A stretch of 64,000 bases of DNA from Tritrichomonas musculus (taxonomy: Eukaryota; Parabasalia; Tritrichomonadida; Tritrichomonadidae). The stretch covers positions 2,356,001 through 2,420,000 of the forward strand of contig JAPFFF010000015.1 in assembly GCA_039105265.1 (NCBI GenBank). Reading direction: 5' to 3'. This document shows, in pieces, positions 28,301-36,953 of the stretch; positions within the stretch are counted from its first letter, which is position 1; every line of letters starts with the position of its first letter. The notes under the pieces were generated by a model. The model ran no database searches and had not been told where the DNA came from. It was given only the letters and a program-made list of their open reading frames with translations. Both the position numbers and the translations under genes were made by a program.

Positions 28301-29678
28301 TCTAATTATAATAATATTAAAAAAGTTCAAAATCTCCCTTTAAAATTAAAATCATAGAGCCTATTAGCGATATTAATAAATATATATAAAAGAACAATGT
28401 AAAAAAATAAATAATTTGGTGGATATTTTCAAAATATTGAAAAATCCAAAATACGTTATTTTCGTTACTATACACATTAGGAGAGTACCTTTGTATTAAC
28501 TCATAGAAATACCCATCCTACCCTTAAGGGTCTATTCCGGCATTTGAAACAAGATGGTGCAAAATGGCAGAAAAATCGACTTTTAATTCAATTTTGAATC
28601 AACATAAAAAAAATATTCAAATTTGAAAGTTTTATTTAAATACAGATTATATTTCATTTATCTATATCTCATAATTTTTGTTTTTATTTTATAATATAAT
28701 TCAATTTATAAATTAATGATAGTTTATTTTATTTGTTTGATATATTAATAAAATTAGTTACTTGATTTAAGGGACAACAGACAAAATTTTGAAAATTGAA
28801 AGAGTAAAATTCAATGAGTTCCCACAAAATGAAATTTTTAATATTCTTGGTTTTTAAAAATGGGAAATAGTAATTATTAATATTGTATATATTCATGAAC
28901 ATCATATTGAGTATTTTCTTATCCAAAGAAATAAAAAATTAAATAGAAATAAAAATATTTATTAAATAAAGGATGAAAATTTGATTCAGATAATATAATT
29001 TTAAAAGTATTATATACCCACTTAAGCAATTTACTGTTATTATGATGTAAAAAATGCTAATACTGATTTATGATTTGAATATTTATAAAATGCAAATAAA
29101 ACGAATATTGTCATCATATTGCAACCTTACAATCTAATTGATTCTTTATATGAAGTTGTGAAACATTTTAATAAGCAGGTTTATTGATTATGGTAATTTG
29201 TATTGATTTTTCACACTTAAAAGCTTTTGTTAACTTAGATTCTTTTAATATTTGAATTGTTGAATAATATTTGTAAGGATTTTCTAATGTAATAGTTCGT
29301 GATAGTTCTAATAAGACGGGAAAATAAAACCAAATAAAAAAAATTGATAAGGCCAATTATCTCAAAAATTCGCCTTATATACATATAATCTTTATTTTCA
29401 ATATATTTTTAATAAATTCTTATTGCAATAAATTATTTTATTTAAATACTGTTTAAATTTATTCTTAATTTTATCATATTCCAATTTTTTTGATAGAATG
29501 AATAAATTGAGAAGAAGAAAAATTGATCGTTCTAGCGAAATATTATAATTTTTGACCTAAACTTTTTCCTAAAAAGCTACTATTCAATTTTATATTCTAT
29601 GAGTTTATTGATTATTCAAAGGTTTACAAAAAATATGTCTGTTGTCCCTTAAATTGATTTTTTATTTTTTTTCCAATT
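25376..29678. other. 4.3-kb AT-rich gene desert
   Basis: No convincing gene. The right-hand 0.9 kb is the TA-flanked TIR element at 28770-29649. Short open frames near 26.8 kb and 27.5 kb have no homology I can see. A small GC-richer patch at about 28500-28570 contains the palindrome ACCCTTAAGGGT. Confidence 0.6.
28770..29649. mobile_element. TA-flanked TIR element, 880 bp
   Basis: AGGGACAACAGACA at 28770-28783 is the exact complement of 29636-29649, and both outer ends are flanked by TA (28768-28769 and 29650-29651). With the flanks and neighbours the match extends to ATTTAAGGGACAACAGACA. TA target sites point to the Tc1/mariner superfamily. No transposase frame is present. The right end is 29 bp before the ATG of the 659-aa gene. 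Confidence 0.75.
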
Positions 29679-31658
29679 ATGATTTTTGAAGACATTGCAT
29701 CGTTTGTTAAAGCAAATTTAAAGTTAAACCTATCAAATGTTGTTAAAACTGTTTCTTTAATAATAAACTCAGAACAAGTAGGAATATTAGAACCCCATAA
29801 AGATCATATTTACAAAAAAAAAGTACCATTCAAGAGCATTCACGATAAAATTAAAATTGAAATACAGAAATGTGATAGTAATGAAATTTTAGATATACTT
29901 GAAGTAACATTAGAAGAGATTATTCCAGGAATAAAATTTTCTCGATTTAATAATTTTCCAAATACAAAGATTAGTGCAAAATTTGAAATCAAAATACCTT
30001 TATATCCTTTAGATGCATACATATTAAATTATTTTTGCCTTTCAATTTTTTATTATCCTGATAAACTAAATGATATTGTTAATACAATAGCCAATGAAAT
30101 TATTTTATATGACCCAAATCATAATCAACGGCAATTAGATTCTTTATACTTTGCAAGCGCTATTATTTATTTGTTCAGGGAAAGTTCTGATATATCTGAT
30201 ACAGTTTTAAATTTAATCCCAATGGGAATTCTGGAACCTCTTTTTTTTAAAAAAGAAATCTTTCAATTTAAACAATTATTTTTAGATGAGTTCCGAGATA
30301 CTCTAATTTATATTAACCAAAAAAATGAAGCAAATATTTTGGTAGAAAAAATGATGAAAGCTTTTCTTCAATGTACGAATAATTTTATTACTAATCTAGA
30401 AGAAAAATTATTCGAATTTATTCTTAATGATAAATTACATTCAGTAGGTGATATTCAAGATTTTCTATTGTCAGATTATTATTCGTTAATAGAATTTCAT
30501 GTTCGTTTAGAAGATCAACATAAAAAGAAAGAAACAGATGATGCCAACTATAATGGTATGGTTACTACTATTAATGCCCTTTTTCGAAAATTCAAAAAAG
30601 ATGAAGAAAAATCTGACTTATTTGAAAACGTTTTTTTATATGTTGATCTAAGCCCTGAATGGAATATTCCAATGATTGATAAAAAAGATCAACTTTTGAC
30701 TTCAGAAAAAGAAGGAACTTTAGAATTTAAATCAAAGTTTATTTTATTTACAGAAGAAAAAACCAATATAAAAATTAGAATCCCATACAAAATCATTGAT
30801 AGCTATTTTAACGAAGGTGGATGCTCTGCTAAAGGATTAAGCAATCCAAATGCTACTAAAGAATCAACTTATCCAAACTCCAATCAAGAATCACATAGTT
30901 TTACCATTTATGCTGACTCAGATGAAGTTAAACAGCTACTAGATCAAATAAATACCCAGCCAGATTTTTGCAGTTCAGATTCATATTGTATTATTATATA
31001 TGATGGTGCACAACTTTACACTTTTAAAAATCTTAATAAAGAAAATGGAGAAAGATGCATAAAATTACTGAAACAATATACTAAAAAACAGCCAAATGAT
31101 TCTTTTCGTGAAACTTTACGCAAAAAGTGGAAAAAAGATCAAATGTTTGTACTTCAAACAGAGTCATTTAAAGGATTGGTATCTGAACCAGGCACAAAAG
31201 TCAAAATAATACTTGATAATTTACTTTGCAAAGATACATACGCTTTATCAGATATTATCATTTTACAAAATTCATGCATTAGATACGAAGATGTTGCTAT
31301 TGATACACTTGACCAAATAAAAAGCAAGTGGAAATTATACTTATCAAAAAATAAATCAGAAATGCAGAAGTTACAGTTGATTAAAGTTACCAAGAAAATC
31401 TTCAGTGAAAAAGTTGTCGTTTCATCTAAAAAATTATTTAAAGAACTGATGGATTGGATTGATTCATTACAATATACATCATACATATTAGTAGATTGGA
31501 CCAAAGTTGGCCAAAAAGCAAATAAAATGGTACAAAAAATGAAGAATTATTCAATAGTAAATGTCCATCAAATTAAACCAAATGATGCAGGCGACTATTT
31601 CAATGAAGAATTAATAAAACCTTATCTAACTAAGTACACTCAGCTTCCAAACGAATGA
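29679..31658 (+). CDS. Hypothetical protein, 659 aa, trichomonad-type
   Basis: A soluble, Lys/Glu/Ile-rich protein with no signal peptide or membrane segment. Residues 1-110 are beta-rich and could form a C2-like domain. Residues 120-330 are mostly helical. A central beta-rich stretch (about 335-460) includes a low-complexity Asn/Ser loop (GLSNPNATKESTYPNSNQES). The C-terminal 130 residues are strand/helix mixed and could be PH-like. None of these can be shown by motif. The ATG lies only 29 bp after the end of the TIR element, so the element end must contain or replace part of its promoter. Confidence 0.65.
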   Translation: MIFEDIASFVKANLKLNLSNVVKTVSLIINSEQVGILEPHKDHIYKKKVPFKSIHDKIKIEIQKCDSNEILDILEVTLEEIIPGIKFSRFNNFPNTKISAKFEIKIPLYPLDAYILNYFCLSIFYYPDKLNDIVNTIANEIILYDPNHNQRQLDSLYFASAIIYLFRESSDISDTVLNLIPMGILEPLFFKKEIFQFKQLFLDEFRDTLIYINQKNEANILVEKMMKAFLQCTNNFITNLEEKLFEFILNDKLHSVGDIQDFLLSDYYSLIEFHVRLEDQHKKKETDDANYNGMVTTINALFRKFKKDEEKSDLFENVFLYVDLSPEWNIPMIDKKDQLLTSEKEGTLEFKSKFILFTEEKTNIKIRIPYKIIDSYFNEGGCSAKGLSNPNATKESTYPNSNQESHSFTIYADSDEVKQLLDQINTQPDFCSSDSYCIIIYDGAQLYTFKNLNKENGERCIKLLKQYTKKQPNDSFRETLRKKWKKDQMFVLQTESFKGLVSEPGTKVKIILDNLLCKDTYALSDIIILQNSCIRYEDVAIDTLDQIKSKWKLYLSKNKSEMQKLQLIKVTKKIFSEKVVVSSKKLFKELMDWIDSLQYTSYILVDWTKVGQKANKMVQKMKNYSIVNVHQIKPNDAGDYFNEELIKPYLTKYTQLPNE

Positions 31659-31757
31659 ATAAGAACGATAAGGAGATAATAATGATTGGCTATACCTATA
31701 CCATGAATTATACGCATTACAATATTATTATTTTTTTTGACTCAGCCTATTTTTTTC

Positions 31758-31784
31758 AAAAAAAAAAAAAAAAAAAAAAAAAAG
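31758..31784. repeat. Poly(A) run, 27 bp
   Basis: An uninterrupted run of 27 A lies in the 206-bp spacer between the convergent ends of the 659-aa and SDR genes. Confidence 0.9.
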
Positions 31785-31864
31785 ATATTATAATTATTGT
31801 TATTAAAAATTTCGACTAATAGTTTATGCATATATATATAATATACATTTTTTTATCATAACTT

Positions 31865-32857
31865 TTACTTTTCTATTTTTTTATTTGCAAGGTTCACAAC
31901 AAGTTTGCTCAGTAAATATGTTGGGTATTCACCTAAGATCCAAAAAAGCATACGTGTAAGTAAAGAATTGGCACTACAATCAACGATTGGACCTTTTCCG
32001 AGGGTTTTCATTACACATTCACAAACCTCATCACTTGATGGATAAATATTTTCAGCTGTGAAAAGCTTACCAAGAAATCCAGGAAGATTCGCGAAAAATT
32101 TTGAATTTGAAAAGAATCCTGGCTGCATTGCTGTTATATCTAAATTTGTTCCATGTTTTTCAATAGAAAGATGCTTAATAAATGCTGAATCATATGTTTT
32201 TGCAGAGCAGTACATAGTAGCAAGTGGAGCATTAGTTTCAGCAGCAAGAGATGCTGTAATATAGAGAAGGGATTTGTTATCTTTGGCGTTCTCTTTATTA
32301 TTGTAAATTACCGCTTTATTTTTAATGATAAATTCACGTGCAAGTTGTGCATATGATGTACACATTGTAGTAACAAAATCATGAATTTGACTATTTTCTA
32401 ATTTTGTTATAGGGCCGAAAATCCCATAACCTGCATTTATAACTGCGATTTTAATATCTAAATCTGAATTTTGCAGTTTTTCTGAGATGACTTTGACACC
32501 TGCTTCATAATTTGAAAAATCAGCTGGAAGAGGAACAAATTTTACATTTGGATACTTATTTTCAATACCATTTTTAGCTTCATCTAGCGCTTTAATATTT
32601 CTTCCAGTTCCAATAATATTATATCCTTGTTCTGCGAGACGCGTTGCGATTTTTAATCCAAGGCCGGCGTTTGCTCCAGTTACTAATGCCCACTCAGAAT
32701 TATATTTCTTTTTTAAATCAACTGGAGAAGAAAAATAGCTAATAATCCATCTGTAAAGTATAAATATACCATGAAAAAGACATAGTAATCCAGCATAATA
32801 ACAAATTGATTCAAAAAAACTCATTAGAATAATATGAACAAATAAACTCACAATCAT
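31865..32857 (-). CDS. Very-long-chain 3-oxoacyl-CoA reductase-like SDR (KAR/HSD17B12 type)
   Basis: A 330-residue membrane-anchored short-chain dehydrogenase. Hydrophobic helices (about 3-40) precede SPVDLKKKYNSEWALVTGAN, with the Rossmann motif TGANAGLG at 60-67. NAGYG, a Ser in LYITASLA and the catalytic YCSAK (about 215) follow. The pattern before the glycine motif (LKKKYNSEWALVTGA) is typical of the KAR/17-beta-HSD12 family. That family performs the second step of fatty-acid elongation in the ER. A second start at M12 is possible. It is divergently arranged with the importin-like gene, 389 bp apart. Confidence 0.72.
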   Translation of the reverse strand: MIVSLFVHIILMSFFESICYYAGLLCLFHGIFILYRWIISYFSSPVDLKKKYNSEWALVTGANAGLGLKIATRLAEQGYNIIGTGRNIKALDEAKNGIENKYPNVKFVPLPADFSNYEAGVKVISEKLQNSDLDIKIAVINAGYGIFGPITKLENSQIHDFVTTMCTSYAQLAREFIIKNKAVIYNNKENAKDNKSLLYITASLAAETNAPLATMYCSAKTYDSAFIKHLSIEKHGTNLDITAMQPGFFSNSKFFANLPGFLGKLFTAENIYPSSDEVCECVMKTLGKGPIVDCSANSLLTRMLFWILGEYPTYLLSKLVVNLANKKIEK

Positions 32858-33246
32858 AATTCAACAAATATAACAAGTAAAAGTTCGCAAAGATTTTAGC
32901 ATACTCTTTTCTAAATTATACATTTCACATCTATAAACAGAAGATTTAACAATGAACTAATTTTAACAAACAAAATCTCAAATTTACAAAATTTTAAAAT
33001 ATTTGGGTTTGAGATTTTTTTTAAAAAATATGATAAACAAGAGCTCTCTTTCATTAAAAAAATAGAAAGCTTTATTATTTATTTTATTCATTCCAAGAAT
33101 TGATTCAGAGACATATTTTGGTATAATGAATGAACCTACAATACAGAACTTTTTGTGAAATTTTAAAGTAAGTTCACATTCTAAATTTGACCTTTTCTTC
33201 AGAGCACGTTCCTTTTTATTTTTAAACATTCATTTATTTAAAATAA
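32858..33246. promoter_or_regulatory. Divergent promoter region
   Basis: 389 bp between the starts of the SDR and importin-like genes. TCATTTATTT at 33230-33239, with its A at 33232, is a near-initiator that would give the importin gene a 15-base leader. The small open frame on the minus strand here is not convincing. Confidence 0.4.
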
Positions 33247-36117
33247 ATGCAAAGTTCACATCAACCTGAACAAATAATTTCTGAACAATCAGCCCCCGAA
33301 CCAACAATTTATGAAGCAATAATTAACTTTGCAAAATCGCAAAACAATGAAGATATCGCAAAACTGAACAGTTTTTTAACTGATAAAATGCTAAATTCAC
33401 CACTGGGATTCATCAGAGATATTATAATTATGCTACTTGACCCAAGTACGCCGCAGCAATATTCTTGTTATCTTTTAGTTCATTTATCAAATGCTGTTTC
33501 AACTCACACACATCCGATCGGCTTCTTTATAAAACAATGGGGAAATATAATTATTGAAGTTGCAAAAATTATAACTCCACCTGAACATCAAATTGATTCA
33601 CAAAAGATTGTTGATTCTATTCATTCAAGACTTATTTTTTTTTTAAACCAGGAAGATTTTTCAATTCGAGTTAATGCATCCTTATGCATCTCAAGGATTA
33701 TTTATTTTGAAATCCATCTCGATTTGTGGAATGATTTTTTTCCAAATCTTTTTTCTACTTTAAATAATCTCGGAAATAATATTAATCTTATTGACGGATC
33801 TTTTCGAATTTTAATATCTTTAATTGAAAATGATTTCATACAACCAAATATGCAAAAATATAAATTAATCATTTCCAGTATCTATGATTTACTCAAAATA
33901 TATATAAGCAGTGCATTCACTGACATTAAATTACGAACACTTTGTTTCTTAATGAATTCAAAATCTCTTCATTTGCTTGATATTTATTTAAACCAAAAAG
34001 AAGAAATAACTGCATATACACAATATCTTATTCTGAATCTTTCACAAATACCTGACCAAACAATTCATCAACTATCCTACGATATTCTTAAAAGCATGTT
34101 TGTAAGATATACAGATTCCATGAATGAACTAATGCCAAACATTTATCCATACATTTTATCTGATATTATATCAGATAATGCACATAATAAAGTTCTTGCT
34201 ATTGATTTGTGGATTTGCATAGCTATGAATGAAAAAGATAAACGTATCAATATTCTAGTTAAGCAATGTGCTCCCCAGCTTGTGCCAATTCTTTTAAATT
34301 TTTTAATTTCAGATGTCGACTTCAATAGAGGAAATTCGATCGAAAACAACTTCGATTTTGATAATGATGCTGAAATTGAAGACGAGGAACAATTTTCTGT
34401 CATCAACAACTCTACTTTTTGCCTTCGTTGCTTTGTTGAAGTAGATTCGGGTATTGTTGTTCCACCAATTCTAAAGTTTATTCAAGAGAATTTTGTATCT
34501 CCAAAAGATTCACTCAAAATCGCTTCTTTGAATGCAATTTATAGTGTTTTAAAGTTTCAAGAATTTTCGCAATATTTGGACAGCTTGATGCCAAACCTCA
34601 TTTCGTTGATTGCTCAAGATGAAAATGTTGAATTACAAAGCTTAGCTTTGTTTATTACCTCGAAAGCAATTTCATACTACAATAAACTCATTTCAAGCGC
34701 TGATCGTTTTTGCATTCTAATGTCAATTGTTGATAAAAGGATAAAGTCAATAATCGAAATTTCAAAAACTGAAGAAGCAAGTAATTCAAATCCTGAAAGG
34801 AAGAAAATGATGCAAATTTCACGAAACAAGAAAAACTTGATTATTAAAAGAACTTTTTTCTTATTTTCCAGAATTCTCAAGTGTTTCGTCCATGATGAAA
34901 TGAAAGAATTTTTAGCTCAAAATAGTGATCTAGTGTGGTCAATGCTTGATATGTTTTTGAGTCAATATCCAAATTACCGTGATGAACCAACAATTATAAT
35001 AGAAGTATTTGAAACTATCACTATTTTTACATCTAATTTATCTTCCACATCAAAAGAGAAAATTAATCAAATTTTGACTTTTGCTTATACCAACATTCAA
35101 AATGAGATGAAGAATACGCAAAAAAACTATTCTACATTTATTGCGATGAATTGCCATCTTATTAATAGAATCGTAAAAAAGATAAAATTAGAAATAACAC
35201 CATATGTTAATGATATTATGAATGCTTTTTATCTATTACTTGGACGTGAAGATGAAGAAATCTTCTATGAAACATTAACAGTAATAGAATCATTTGTGAT
35301 TTTATTCAAGACGAAATTTCAATTTTATTTTAATAAGCTATCCTTACTTTTAATTAGAATTTTGGAAACATATCAACAGAGAAGCAGCCAAAGACTCACT
35401 ATGCAAGCAATACGTGTCACATTATCGATTTTCCAATACCGAACGCAACAATTAGAGTGTGCTGCAGAAGAATATTACAACCTCATTTCAAAAATTTTAT
35501 CATCAGTCTTCGAAAAGAGATTAATTCCTCAGCAACAAAATAATACACCAGCAAGTATTGTTACCGTTAGACCTCCGTTTTCAAAAGAAATATTACCATA
35601 TATTATTGAAGCTATTGGATACATAACAGCAGCCTCAACAAAAGAGCATAATGAAAAGTTTTCTGATCAATTAGGAACATTAAGGTTGGCTCAGAAAATA
35701 CTTATTGACCTAGCTGTTGATGAAGATAAAGAATTTGGATACAATCTTTACGAATCTATTTTAGCTTGCTATAGAATTATTATTCAACTACCTGATGACA
35801 AATATCTTGTTTTGAAAAATCACAAGCAAATCATTGAAGCTTTTAATAATATGTACAAATATTCAGTAATGTCAAAAAGAAGCCTTGATTTGTTCCTTAC
35901 AATTATCTATGAGCTTGTTAGATCTTTAGGATTCAAATTTTGCAGACTTTTAAATGAGCCAGCATATGCTTCTGTTCGTAGCATTTTCGATTATATACAA
36001 AATTTGAAAGATTTTGATAATAGCATGTCTGATGAGAATTTAGAAAATAAGTTTAAAATAGTATATGAAGAAATAAAGAAATGCTTGTGGTTGAAAGATG
36101 CCTATAACTGCCGTTAA
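33247..36117 (+). CDS. Importin-beta-like HEAT-repeat karyopherin
   Basis: A 956-residue protein built of paired helices throughout, consistent with HEAT repeats. An acidic insert lies near residue 360 (DFDNDAEIEDEEQFS), in the position where importin-beta family members carry an acidic loop. No importin-beta N-terminal motif can be proven by eye, but length (956), repeat pattern and acidic loop fit the importin-5/Kap121 group. Its likely role is nuclear import or export. It could instead be another large HEAT scaffold. Confidence 0.65.
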   Translation: MQSSHQPEQIISEQSAPEPTIYEAIINFAKSQNNEDIAKLNSFLTDKMLNSPLGFIRDIIIMLLDPSTPQQYSCYLLVHLSNAVSTHTHPIGFFIKQWGNIIIEVAKIITPPEHQIDSQKIVDSIHSRLIFFLNQEDFSIRVNASLCISRIIYFEIHLDLWNDFFPNLFSTLNNLGNNINLIDGSFRILISLIENDFIQPNMQKYKLIISSIYDLLKIYISSAFTDIKLRTLCFLMNSKSLHLLDIYLNQKEEITAYTQYLILNLSQIPDQTIHQLSYDILKSMFVRYTDSMNELMPNIYPYILSDIISDNAHNKVLAIDLWICIAMNEKDKRINILVKQCAPQLVPILLNFLISDVDFNRGNSIENNFDFDNDAEIEDEEQFSVINNSTFCLRCFVEVDSGIVVPPILKFIQENFVSPKDSLKIASLNAIYSVLKFQEFSQYLDSLMPNLISLIAQDENVELQSLALFITSKAISYYNKLISSADRFCILMSIVDKRIKSIIEISKTEEASNSNPERKKMMQISRNKKNLIIKRTFFLFSRILKCFVHDEMKEFLAQNSDLVWSMLDMFLSQYPNYRDEPTIIIEVFETITIFTSNLSSTSKEKINQILTFAYTNIQNEMKNTQKNYSTFIAMNCHLINRIVKKIKLEITPYVNDIMNAFYLLLGREDEEIFYETLTVIESFVILFKTKFQFYFNKLSLLLIRILETYQQRSSQRLTMQAIRVTLSIFQYRTQQLECAAEEYYNLISKILSSVFEKRLIPQQQNNTPASIVTVRPPFSKEILPYIIEAIGYITAASTKEHNEKFSDQLGTLRLAQKILIDLAVDEDKEFGYNLYESILACYRIIIQLPDDKYLVLKNHKQIIEAFNNMYKYSVMSKRSLDLFLTIIYELVRSLGFKFCRLLNEPAYASVRSIFDYIQNLKDFDNSMSDENLENKFKIVYEEIKKCLWLKDAYNCR

Positions 36118-36953
36118 TTATGTCTTTTTCTATTAATTGCCAAATAATTAATTATAATGACATATAATTTCATTATGAAGAAAAGAACTAATTCTACTGT
36201 TTGAACTAAATGTTTTCAAAATATCTTTAACAAGTAATATATGTAAATTTAAAACCAAATTCGTTTATATATATATACTTATTCATTCTAGTGGTGCATA
36301 ATTAATTACTTTTGAAAAGGTATGATGCTTTTGAAAAATTTAAGCAAATGCGGCTGATGTATGTTGACATCATTTTTCATCATTTTTTCGGAGATTCTCA
36401 TTCAAATTCATTTTATATTTGGAAAAAAGAATTTTAATTAATAACGAAATATATAAATAACTGGGCTTTAAATGGCCTGAGTTATCATTGTACGTTATTT
36501 GTCAATCAAACTTTTTCACTAAAAGTAATGTGGCATCTATGATTATTTATAACGAGTTCTTATCAATTTGAATTGTTGTTTTTTCCTTTTTCCAAGATTC
36601 TTAAATCATTTCGAATTCGCAAACTAAAAAGCAATTATTTGACCTTGTTTGATCGTTCTTTATTTGAAAATGACCAGTGGTAATATGAACCCGAAAAAAC
36701 TTGTTTATTTTAAACCAAAATGACCAGTTATTTAAAGCCCAGATAAATAATGATTTTAAGTTTCACTAAATAAAATATTCGTTTTTAATTAAAACTTTTT
36801 ATGAGTTTTTGCTTAGATAATAAAAATTTCAAAGCTTTATTATTCATTCTTATTTAATAGAAAAAAATTCTTCTGAAAAAGTTGTTTTTTTACTGAATTT
36901 TTTCTAAAATAACGTTTTCTTCATTTTCTAATAAATCAATCAATTTGCAGAAA
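36118..36953. other. Intergenic stretch with a hAT-like miniature element
   Basis: AT-rich spacer upstream of the TCAF-like gene. It contains the 282-bp element at 36461-36742 and nothing else identifiable. Confidence 0.6.
36461..36742. mobile_element. hAT-like miniature element, 282 bp, with 8-bp target duplication
   Basis: 13-bp terminal inverted repeats, CTGGGCTTTAAAT at 36461-36473 and its complement at 36730-36742. The element is flanked by perfect 8-bp direct repeats ATAAATAA (36453-36460 and 36743-36750). An 8-bp duplication is the hAT-superfamily hallmark. The perfect flanks suggest recent insertion. It lies 211 bp before the next ATG. Confidence 0.82.

Noticed and set aside
28500-28580. 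Slightly GC-richer patch with the palindrome ACCCTTAAGGGT
   Set aside because: Too short and without a partner repeat to call a feature.
32984-33229. 81-codon frame in the divergent promoter
   Set aside because: It would start only 17 bp from the importin ATG and ends in AT-derived hydrophobic sequence; doubtful.
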